From the NCBI GenBank assembly GCA_022842595.1, contig JALHPF010000012.1, positions 1 to 37,357 on the forward strand: a stretch of DNA of 37,357 nucleotides, given 5' to 3'. The translations under genes were made by a program, and so were the position numbers. Shown here in pieces: positions 1 through 6,979 of this stretch (positions within the stretch are counted from its first letter, which is position 1; each line of letters opens with the position of its first letter). This DNA is from Rubrivivax sp. GTDB lineage: Bacteria > Pseudomonadota > Gammaproteobacteria > Burkholderiales > Burkholderiaceae_C. Under the pieces are notes generated by a model. That model was not told the origin of the DNA and made no database searches. It was given only the letters and a program-made list of their open reading frames with translations.

Positions 1-2
1 CG

Positions 3-746
3 GTGCTGGCGGCGGCCTTGGCATGGCTGCTGGCCGAGGCTGCCGGCCTGGCCCCCGTGGCGGCGGCAGCCATTGCTGCGGCCCTGGCCCTGCTCGCGGC
101 GGCCGTGCCCACGCTGGCCGTGGCGCTGAGCCAGCTGCGTGCAGCCCCGGTGCCGCAGGACGCGGCCCCGGTGCGAGACCGCGACACCGGCGCATTCCGC
201 CGCGACGTCTTCATGGAGCTGGCTGAACGTGAATGGGCGCGAGCGCGCCGCTACGGTACCGGTGCCGGCGTGCTGCTGGTCGATCTGGACCGTGCGCCGC
301 GCCTGGCCGACAGCCATGGCCCGGCCGCGGCCGATGCCTTCCTGACCACCCTGGCGCGGCACACCTCGCCCACGCTGCGCGGTGCCGACCTCGTCACCCG
401 CATCGCCCCCACCCAATTGGCGGTGTTCCTGGCGCAGGCCGACCCGACCGGCGCGCTCGACGTTGCCGAACGCATTCGTGAACGTGCCGAGGCCTTGGAC
501 CTTGCCTGGCCCGACGGCAGCCATGAGCCCACCAAGGCCACCCGCGTGCGCGGCACGGTCAGTGTCGGCGTGGCGCCCCTGCGGCCGGCGCACCTGAACC
601 TGCAGGCTCTGCTGCACGACGCCGAAGACGCGCTGGCCTCGGCTCGCCTGGCCGGTGGCAACTGCGTCCGGGCGGCGCCGGTGGATGCTGGCGTTGCGCC
701 CCCGCCCGGTTCTTGGCGCGACGACCACCGCGCACGGCCGCAGTGA
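3..746 (+). CDS. Degenerate GGDEF-domain protein, 5' end outside window
   Basis: This is the C-terminal part of a diguanylate-cyclase-like protein; the frame is open at the left edge, so the true start is probably upstream. Residues 1-45 are hydrophobic, consistent with membrane segments before the output domain. A GGDEF fold follows at about 60-220 (DTGAFRRDVF, LLVDLDRAPRLADSHG, VSVGVAPL). The catalytic GGDEF signature is replaced by APTQL at residues 135-139, so cyclase activity is unlikely. The RxxD motif (RGAD, 126-129) lies exactly five residues upstream, the normal place of the c-di-GMP inhibitory site, so the protein may still bind c-di-GMP. The gene is convergent with the attH-like gene. 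The family call is sure; the receptor role is inference. Confidence 0.75.
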   Translation: MLAAALAWLLAEAAGLAPVAAAAIAAALALLAAAVPTLAVALSQLRAAPVPQDAAPVRDRDTGAFRRDVFMELAEREWARARRYGTGAGVLLVDLDRAPRLADSHGPAAADAFLTTLARHTSPTLRGADLVTRIAPTQLAVFLAQADPTGALDVAERIRERAEALDLAWPDGSHEPTKATRVRGTVSVGVAPLRPAHLNLQALLHDAEDALASARLAGGNCVRAAPVDAGVAPPPGSWRDDHRARPQ

Positions 747-790
747 CGCCAGCCGGGCCGGCTTCGGGCCCGTTCGCCTGAAGCAGCCGC

Positions 791-811
791 GCTGCCTGCA
801 CCGCAGGCAAG
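791..811. terminator. Possible bidirectional hairpin between convergent genes
   Basis: TGCCTGC (793-799) and GCAGGCA (803-809) form a perfect 7-bp stem with a 3-nt loop in the gap between the convergent GGDEF and attH-like genes. There is no T-tract on either side, so intrinsic termination is unproven. Confidence 0.3.
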
Positions 812-828
812 CCCATGGCTTGCGCCCG

Positions 829-2007
829 TCAGGCCATGCGCAGCGCGCCGGCGTAGCCCGTCATTTCCAGGTAGCCCAGGCCGACACGCCGGCCGGCTGC
901 GTCGAGCAACTCGCTCAGGCCTTCCCAGTACACCGAACCGGTGCTGCCGCGGCTGTCCAGTTCCTGCGCGTCGGCCAGCGCACGCACGCCGAAGCTGCCC
1001 GCAGGCGTGCGCAGCTGCCATTCGACCGGATAGCGCGCGCCGGTGGTCGCGCTGCGCCAGCTGCGGCCGGGCTGCCAGGCCACGCCGTCGGGCGCAAAGC
1101 TGCGGCTGGCCGCGCCAGGGGTGCCCGCGCGGAAGCTGCCCCCGGCCCACAGCGCAGAGCCGTCGCGCCGGCGCAGCACGAAGGCGGTGAGGGCACTGCC
1201 GTCGAACAGGTTCATGCCGATCCAGTCCCAGCCCACCGCCTCGGGGTGCAGGATCTCGTCGCTCCATTCGTGGTCGAGCCAGGCGCGGCCGGCCACCGAC
1301 GGGCCGGGGCGCGGCTGGCCGGGCAGCGTCAGCCGGCCGCTGGCCGCCAGCTGTGGCAGGCTGTAGTAGTGGCTGGCCTGCTGCTCCTGCGGCCCCTTGC
1401 GCGAGAAGCCGGCGTCGCCTTGCAGCACGGGCGGCTGGGTCGCGACCAGCGCCAGCTCGATGCCGAACTCGCGCGCCGGCACGCGGGCCAGCCAGCGGCT
1501 TTCGGGCCATGCACCTTCACGCCTGAACGACCAGTCGCCGATATGCACCCGGCCGTCAGTGGTGCTGGCTGCGCCGGTGGCAGCGTCGGGCGCTTCCGAC
1601 CAGCGCACCAGCCGCTGGTCATGCAGGTGGCGGCGGCCGGCCAGGTCGGTGACGGCAGCGTGGGCGAACAGCAGATGGCGCGGCGCGAAGCGGCCGGGCA
1701 GGCTGGCCGCCAGGCCGGTGCGGCTGCGGAAGAAGGTGACCTGGAAGCCGAGCAGGCCACTGTCGCCCGCCGGCGCGGCGTCGGCTGCGGTGGCAGGCGC
1801 CAGCCAGCCGGTGGCGTACCACCACTCGGTGCGCACACCCAGGTGCGCGCCGTGGTCGTGCGGCAGGGTGATGGGGCGGCCGCGGCGGACCGGGTCGGCG
1901 GGAGCCACCTGCGCCTGCGCGCTGAGCATCGCGAACAGCCCGGCCGCGGGGGCGTGCTGCGCGCCCTGCACCATTCGCAGCAGCCAGCGCCGGCGTTGCG
2001 GGTTCAC
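829..2007 (-). CDS. AttH/CrtC-like secreted lipocalin-fold protein
   Basis: The protein (392 aa) belongs to the AttH / carotenoid 1,2-hydratase-like family of exported proteins with two lipocalin-like domains. Recognisable blocks are HLGVRTEWWYATGWL, GFQVTFFRSRTG, FAPRHLLFAHAAVTD, RAWLDHEWS and GWDWIGMNLFDG. I chose the GTG at 2007 because it keeps a twin-arginine-like signal (QRRRWLLR, hydrophobic stretch, AQAQVAPA), and because this GTG overlaps the TGA of an 18-codon leader ORF. ATG at 1974 is a shorter alternative. Family members usually sit directly downstream of a LolD-like ATPase and an FtsX-like permease. Here those genes are at 21902-25170 on the same strand, apparently separated by an insertion. 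The substrate is unknown; carotenoid hydration is unlikely because no carotenoid genes are present. Confidence 0.85.
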   Translation of the reverse strand: MNPQRRRWLLRMVQGAQHAPAAGLFAMLSAQAQVAPADPVRRGRPITLPHDHGAHLGVRTEWWYATGWLAPATAADAAPAGDSGLLGFQVTFFRSRTGLAASLPGRFAPRHLLFAHAAVTDLAGRRHLHDQRLVRWSEAPDAATGAASTTDGRVHIGDWSFRREGAWPESRWLARVPAREFGIELALVATQPPVLQGDAGFSRKGPQEQQASHYYSLPQLAASGRLTLPGQPRPGPSVAGRAWLDHEWSDEILHPEAVGWDWIGMNLFDGSALTAFVLRRRDGSALWAGGSFRAGTPGAASRSFAPDGVAWQPGRSWRSATTGARYPVEWQLRTPAGSFGVRALADAQELDSRGSTGSVYWEGLSELLDAAGRRVGLGYLEMTGYAGALRMA

Positions 2008-2060
2008 TTGCGGGCCCGAATGCTGGCGACAGGAATGTCGATGCAATTTGATGATTTCAT
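2004..2060 (-). CDS. 18-codon leader ORF coupled to the attH-like gene
   Basis: The short reading frame (begins MKSSNCIDIP, ends RARK) starts with ATG at 2060. It has a good ribosome binding site, GAGGAG (complement of 2066-2071), five bases upstream. Its TGA overlaps the GTG start of the attH-like gene in a GTGA arrangement, the usual geometry of translational coupling; the downstream GTG has no good site of its own. It could be a real leader peptide, or the original start of the gene followed by a frameshift. Expression is not shown. Confidence 0.45.
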   Translation of the reverse strand: MKSSNCIDIPVASIRARK

Positions 2061-2471
2061 GCGCGCTCCTCGAATCTATAGTGTCGCTTGACCGTCCTTG
2101 TCTTGTCCTTGCCCCGTCCTTGCCCCATCCTTGTCTCGCCTTGGAATTGCTGGCCAGGCGGCAAGGCCGAGCCTGGCCTGCCGCCAGCCAGAACGTCCGC
2201 CAACACACCCGGGTTGGCATCACGAACACCTTGGTGCATCCGGCGTCGAAGACGTCGGGATGCTCATCGACCCAGGCGCGGCACCGGGCGGACGTCAGGG
2301 CAGACATCAGGGCGTGTCAGCGTGCCTCGAGGCGATCGGGTCACCTCAGGGGTTGAGCTGGCGGCTGAGGCCCAGCTTCGAGTCGTGGTTCTTGCAGACG
2401 ACCAGCACCGGATGGGGTCGGCCCAGCCCACTTGAGGATCGGGCTAGACTGAATCAGACGAACAGGTCGCG
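2061..2471. other. Intergenic region between attH leader and ECF sigma gene
   Basis: This 411-bp divergent spacer should carry promoters for the leftward attH leader and the rightward sigma operon. I see the 11-bp-period repeat array at about 2093-2144 and no convincing gene. The open frames on both strands here have no recognisable protein. The spacer is also the left edge of the proposed island. Confidence 0.5.
2093..2144 (-). repeat. Helically phased 11-bp tandem repeat upstream of attH leader
   Basis: CCTTG on the + strand (CAAGG on the transcribed strand) begins at 2096, 2107, 2118, 2129 and 2139, giving spacings of 11, 11, 11 and 10 bp. The units are variants of CGTCCTTGCCC. Copies one helical turn apart, 36-84 bp upstream of the leader ATG, are what a cooperatively bound regulator site would look like. 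Simple-sequence drift is the alternative. Confidence 0.55.
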
Positions 2472-3104
2472 GTGCCAGGGGGAAGCGTGGAGCCGGCAGA
2501 GTTCATCCGCAGGTGCCAGGAAGGCGGCAGCGCGTTGCGCGAAGCCGTCGAGACCTTCTGCCTCTTGCACGGCAAGCGTCTTCTGGGCGATGCCCGCGCG
2601 CATGCGGCCAGTCCCGAGATTGGCGAAGACCTGGTCCACGACGCCTACCTCAAGTTGCTGACCGGTTGCAGAAGGTACCGGGGCAGCGGCTCGTTGCTCG
2701 GTTGGGTGCAGACCGGGTTGCGCCGATCGATCATCGACCACTGGCGCAAACACTCCGCCGAGACGTCGCTCGGGGCCGACGGCGAAGAGATCGCATCGGC
2801 CGTCGAAGAGGCGCTTCTCCAGGCTTGCGCGGCGGGCATCGACCCGGCCGCGATCGCTGAGACGGCGCAAGCGCGTCGCGTCTACGAAGAATGCCGGCGC
2901 CGCTTCGCCGCCGACCATCCGCAATCCGCTGCGGTGATTGCCTGGGTCGCCGAGGATGGCCTCAGCATCCCGGAGCTGGCCGATGTATTGGGCCGCTCGC
3001 ATGCCGCGACGCGTGAGCACCTGAGTCAGTGCCGCAAGAAGGCGCGGGTCTACTTTGCAGACTGGTACGCGCTGGTCACGACGCAACGCAGGCTCACGGC
3101 CTGA
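2472..3104 (+). CDS. ECF-family RNA polymerase sigma factor
   Basis: The 210-aa protein has the two-domain ECF layout. Region 2 is at about 45-95, with GEDLVHDAYLKLL and a core-binding/-10-recognition stretch (GWVQTGLRRSIIDHWRK). Region 4 is a helix-turn-helix at about 155-200 (DGLSIPELADVLGRSHAATREHLSQC). The linker of about 60 residues is longer than usual. GTG at 2472 is the longest start; GTG at 2487 (VEPAEFIRR) lies just after an AGGGGGA sequence and may be the true start. The next gene begins one base after the stop and encodes a single-pass membrane protein, the usual place of an anti-sigma factor. The regulon is not known; self-control of the downstream CHAT and PEP-CTERM genes is inferred from layout. 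Confidence 0.85.
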   Translation: MPGGSVEPAEFIRRCQEGGSALREAVETFCLLHGKRLLGDARAHAASPEIGEDLVHDAYLKLLTGCRRYRGSGSLLGWVQTGLRRSIIDHWRKHSAETSLGADGEEIASAVEEALLQACAAGIDPAAIAETAQARRVYEECRRRFAADHPQSAAVIAWVAEDGLSIPELADVLGRSHAATREHLSQCRKKARVYFADWYALVTTQRRLTA

Positions 3105-3105
3105 A

Positions 3106-3723
3106 ATGCCCATGCACACTGAAAACCCCGACGCCGACCGCCGCGATGCGCAGTGGGCGGAAGCACTGGCTGGGCGCCCCCAGCCGGGCACGCCGCCCGA
3201 GGTGCTGTTCGAGGCGCAGATGCTGCGCGATGCCCTGCGACGGCGTCGCGCCGCGGCCGACGACACCGATGCGGCAGCGAGCCTTCAACGCCTCAGGCAG
3301 GCACTGAAAAGTCGGTGTGCGGGCTGCCTGCGTCGGCGCGAGCGCCTTGTCGCCTGGTGGGCAGGCCGCGCCCCCTGGGGCATCGCGCCGGTGCTGGCGG
3401 GCGTCATGACGCTGGCGGTCTTTGCCGTACTCACGTGGAGCGTGCTCGGGCCGACAGTCGAGCCGCCGACGCTTCGCCAGGCGCTCGACGTTCAGCTGCG
3501 CGAAGTCGCCGATCCTGCCGGCGCGCGCAACGCGCTGGCCGAAGCGTTGGCGGCCAGCGGCGCGCGCGTACAGCGCTATGAACGACTGGGCCGCTTCGGG
3601 CTCGACGCACAGTGGGTCAACGGCCCGGTGTCGGAGCGGGCTCGCGAGGCACTCGCACAGCACGCGCTCGTGGTGCCGTCGGACACCGTCGTGAAGGTCG
3701 AATTCACGTCGGAGCAGCCGTAG
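3106..3723 (+). CDS. Single-pass membrane protein, candidate anti-sigma factor
   Basis: I do not recognise a named family in these 205 aa. Visible are a charged Arg-rich N-terminal part (1-90, with a CAGC pair at 71-74), one hydrophobic helix at about 91-115, and a C-terminal part of about 90 residues that should be periplasmic. The size, topology and position one base after the sigma gene match a membrane anti-sigma factor. The classical HxxxCxxC zinc signature is absent, so the assignment rests on context. The start is ATG 3106; a second ATG at 3112 is possible. The stop TAG abuts the ATG of the CHAT gene, so translation is probably coupled. Confidence 0.6.
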   Translation: MPMHTENPDADRRDAQWAEALAGRPQPGTPPEVLFEAQMLRDALRRRRAAADDTDAAASLQRLRQALKSRCAGCLRRRERLVAWWAGRAPWGIAPVLAGVMTLAVFAVLTWSVLGPTVEPPTLRQALDVQLREVADPAGARNALAEALAASGARVQRYERLGRFGLDAQWVNGPVSERAREALAQHALVVPSDTVVKVEFTSEQP

Positions 3724-6700
3724 ATGTGCGGCTTGCGCACGGGTCTCGCTACGGCGACCGTGATCCTCGCTGCGGCCGGTGGCGCGCGCGCCACGCTGCC
3801 CGAAGAAGCCGCGGCGATCGAGAAGTCGCGCACGGCCTGTGCCGCAGCGGCACAGGCCGCCGCGACGATGCGGCTTGGTCGGCGCGCGACGCAGGAAGAC
3901 CTTCGCTACAACGCACCCGCCGTGGCACTGGCGCGCGATTGCGCGCGCCTTCGCGCGGCGCCGCGCTCGTTCGAGGCCCGCGCCGAGCTCGTTGCGAGCC
4001 TTCGGGCTGCGGGGCACGAGGAGGCTTCGCTCGCCTGGCTCGCAACGCTCGAGCCGCTGGCCGCAACAGCGCCCCATGGCAGCCTTCGACTTGAGCTGCT
4101 GCGGGGCCAGTCGGCCAGAGCCCGGGGCCGCCATGCCGACGCTGAAACGCATCTGGATCGAGCGGCAGTCACGATGCAAAGCGGTGAACCCCTTCCGGCC
4201 GAGTTGCGTGCCAGGTTGCTGATCGAGCGCGCTGCGGCAGCCCGGGCCTTGTCGCGGGCACAGGGGCTGGAGCGGGCTTCGGCCTGGCTCGACGAGGCGG
4301 CGCGGCTGATCGAGACCCAGCGGCTCGGTCAGACCTATCTGGCGACCGAGCTCTACAACGAACGAGCACTCAATGCCCACACCGGCGAGCGGCTCGAAGA
4401 AGCGGCACACTGGGCCTTTGCCGAGCGCGACCTTGTCCGCCGCTTGAGCGGCGCCAAAGCGCCGGCGCAGTTGGACGCGCTGGCTTCGTTGGGCGTGATA
4501 CTGCACCAGCTGCAGCGCTACGACGAAGCGCTGGCCGCGCTGCGCGAAGGGCGCGAGATCGGCCGCCATGCGCCACCGGGCTTGTTGTCGGCACGGCTGG
4601 GCATCCTGTCGAACCTGGTCGTGCAGTTGCAAAGCGACGGCCAGTACCTTGAGGCCCTGGCGGCAGCGAGCGAGGCCGTCGAAGCGGCCGAAACGGCGTG
4701 GGGGCCGCTGGATCCGCGCGTCATCACGCCCTTGGATCGGCTTGCATTCGTACAGTCGGGTTCGCACCGCCAGCTCGATGCGAGGCGCACGTACGAGCGT
4801 GTCCAGGCCATCCTGGTCAGCCACGGAGCGCAGGTCCCGCTGACACGTCGCGTGCGAGTGCTAGACGGCATCGCCTCATTCCTCGCCCGCACGGGCGATG
4901 CCGACCAGGCGCAGGTGCTGCTCGAACAGGCGCTGGCGCAGATACCCCCCGACGAGTTGCCCTACTGGCGCGGAAGGCTGCTGCGCCGGCTGGGCCTGGT
5001 GGCGGAAGCCAAAGGGCAGTGGTCGACCGCCGACAACGGATTCAGGCAGGCGATTCCGTTGATGACGGGGGTGCTCAAGCCCGACGACGCCTATCTCGTC
5101 ACCACCGAGATGCTGCGCTGCCGTGTCCAGCTTCAGCAGCGGGACGAGACACCCAGTTGCACGGAGCTCGCCACGCGCCTGAGCATCCTGGATATCGCCA
5201 CGCCGGCCGAGCGCGCCGCCGCGCGGCTGGTGCTGGCCCAGCTCGCCGCGCGGCAGCAGCAAGGCGACGCCGCGCTCGAGCATCTTCTGCAGGCCTTGGG
5301 GGCCTCACTCGGCAAGCCCGGCGCGGCCGACCCCTGGAGTGCGCTGGCGCCGCTGGCCGAGCACTTTCGGCGCACCGGCCAGCCGGGGCTGGCGGTGCTG
5401 CTGGCCAAGCTCGCGGTGCAGAGCATCGAGAAGGCGCGGCACCAGTTCCTGGACGCAGCCACGCTCAGCCGCCCTGGCAACAGCGACCGGGCCGGCATCT
5501 ACCACCGCCTGGCGGACTGGCTGCTCGAGGATCAGCGCATCGACGAAGCGTTGTGGGTCATGCAGCGCTTGAAGAGCGAGGAGTACAGCCGCTTCATCGA
5601 GCATCGTTCGAACGAGGTGCCGTCGACGGCGTCACCGACGCCGTGGACGGCGGCCGAGGCCCGCTGGCTGGCGGCTTCGCCTCTCGAGAGTACGACGACT
5701 GGGTCGGTGCGACAGCGTCTGCTGGCGCCGCGGCAACTGGCCGAGATCGAACGAAACCGGGCCGAGGCCTGGCGCCAGGCGCTGCGCAGGCCGCTGGCGC
5801 CGGAGTCTGCGCCGGCGGCAGCGGCGCCCGAACGTCCTTCAGCGCTGATCGAGCCTGACACGCTGGTTGCGAGCTACGTGATCGGCGAACAGAACCTGAA
5901 TGTGGTCCTGCAAAACCGCCACGGACAACGCCTGCTGCGCAAGCCGATGGACATGACTGCGTTGACACGCGCCGTCAGTCAATTGCAGCTGGACCTTGCA
6001 CAACGGCAGGACGTGATGTCGCAGCTGGTGGATCTGCACAAGAAGCTGCTCGACGGCGTCGTCGAGGAGGCCGAACGCGCGGGCGCGACGCGGCTCGTGT
6101 TGCGGCTCGATGGCGATCTGCGCTACGTGCCGTTCGCGGCCCTGCACGATGGGCGTCAGTTTCTCGTCGAGCGTTTTCGCATCGAGCATCGCGCCCACGG
6201 TGTTCAGGCCCGCGTGGCGGAGGCCCAAGGCCAGCGCTTGCCGCTGTGGATCCGTGCCTTCGGCAGCACGCGCGCGGCCGGCAACCTGCCGCCCTTGCCG
6301 GGTGTGGTCGCGGAGATCTGCGCGCTCGTCCAGGGCGCGGTGGCAGGCGGCTGCGCGCGTGTGCCTGGCAAGGGCGCCGTGCCGGGGCAAGGGTGGTTGG
6401 ACGCTGCGTTCACCCAACCGGTGCTGCGCACCGCGGCGCAGGCCGGCAGCGCCGCGCGCTGGGACATGCTGCACATCGGCAGCCACTTCGTGCTTCGGCC
6501 CGGCGATGTCGGCCGCAGCTGGATCGCTCTCGGGGACGGCGGTGCCCTGAGGATCGAGGAGATGCTCGGCTGGCAATTGCGTTCGCAGGAACTGATCACC
6601 TTGTCGGCATGCCAGACCGGGCAGGGGGGCGGCAGCGAGGTCGAGGCGCTGCCACGCCTGCTTCTGCAGCGGGGCGCTGGGGCCGTGCTCGCGAGCCACT

Positions 6701-6888
6701 GGGCCGTCGACGATCGCAGCACGGCACCACTGATGCGGCGGCTCTACGAGCGTGTTGCCGCCGGCGACGACACCGCGACCGCGCTGCGCGCCGCGCAGCT
6801 TGCCGGTCTGGCGCGCAGCGGCTTGCATCCTGCCGACTGGGCGGGCTTCTTCCTGACGACGCGCGAAAGCAGGGACCCGGGCTCCTGA
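3724..6888 (+). CDS. Exported TPR-CHAT caspase-like peptidase
   Basis: The protein (1054 aa) starts with a hydrophobic signal-like segment ending near GGARA (residue 23), which predicts export. Residues about 190-560 are helical TPR-like repeats (for example LDALASLGVILHQLQRYDEAL). A CHAT domain, a clan CD caspase/separase-like peptidase, fills about 690-1050. The catalytic pair is visible as His921 in LHIGSHF and Cys963 in LSACQTG, followed by SHWAVDD and the closing HPADWAGFFL. CHAT proteins are mostly studied as cytoplasmic, CRISPR- or gasdermin-linked proteases; an exported one next to a surface protein and a sigma factor is unusual. The gene begins at the base after the previous stop. 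Plausible substrates are the anti-sigma-like protein or the downstream PEP-CTERM protein; this is inference. Confidence 0.85.
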   Translation: MCGLRTGLATATVILAAAGGARATLPEEAAAIEKSRTACAAAAQAAATMRLGRRATQEDLRYNAPAVALARDCARLRAAPRSFEARAELVASLRAAGHEEASLAWLATLEPLAATAPHGSLRLELLRGQSARARGRHADAETHLDRAAVTMQSGEPLPAELRARLLIERAAAARALSRAQGLERASAWLDEAARLIETQRLGQTYLATELYNERALNAHTGERLEEAAHWAFAERDLVRRLSGAKAPAQLDALASLGVILHQLQRYDEALAALREGREIGRHAPPGLLSARLGILSNLVVQLQSDGQYLEALAAASEAVEAAETAWGPLDPRVITPLDRLAFVQSGSHRQLDARRTYERVQAILVSHGAQVPLTRRVRVLDGIASFLARTGDADQAQVLLEQALAQIPPDELPYWRGRLLRRLGLVAEAKGQWSTADNGFRQAIPLMTGVLKPDDAYLVTTEMLRCRVQLQQRDETPSCTELATRLSILDIATPAERAAARLVLAQLAARQQQGDAALEHLLQALGASLGKPGAADPWSALAPLAEHFRRTGQPGLAVLLAKLAVQSIEKARHQFLDAATLSRPGNSDRAGIYHRLADWLLEDQRIDEALWVMQRLKSEEYSRFIEHRSNEVPSTASPTPWTAAEARWLAASPLESTTTGSVRQRLLAPRQLAEIERNRAEAWRQALRRPLAPESAPAAAAPERPSALIEPDTLVASYVIGEQNLNVVLQNRHGQRLLRKPMDMTALTRAVSQLQLDLAQRQDVMSQLVDLHKKLLDGVVEEAERAGATRLVLRLDGDLRYVPFAALHDGRQFLVERFRIEHRAHGVQARVAEAQGQRLPLWIRAFGSTRAAGNLPPLPGVVAEICALVQGAVAGGCARVPGKGAVPGQGWLDAAFTQPVLRTAAQAGSAARWDMLHIGSHFVLRPGDVGRSWIALGDGGALRIEEMLGWQLRSQELITLSACQTGQGGGSEVEALPRLLLQRGAGAVLASHWAVDDRSTAPLMRRLYERVAAGDDTATALRAAQLAGLARSGLHPADWAGFFLTTRESRDPGS

Positions 6889-6979
6889 CGAATTGCCGGC
6901 TCGTCCGTCTTGTCAGGAAGGGCCCATGAGCGGGCTCGACGTCAGGATTTCGAGCAAGCCAAACTTCAGGAGCCCACCC

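Noticed and set aside
2072..2092. CTATAGTGTCGC looks like a phage-type promoter core
   Set aside because: The match is short and partial, and no phage genes are nearby; coincidence is likelier.
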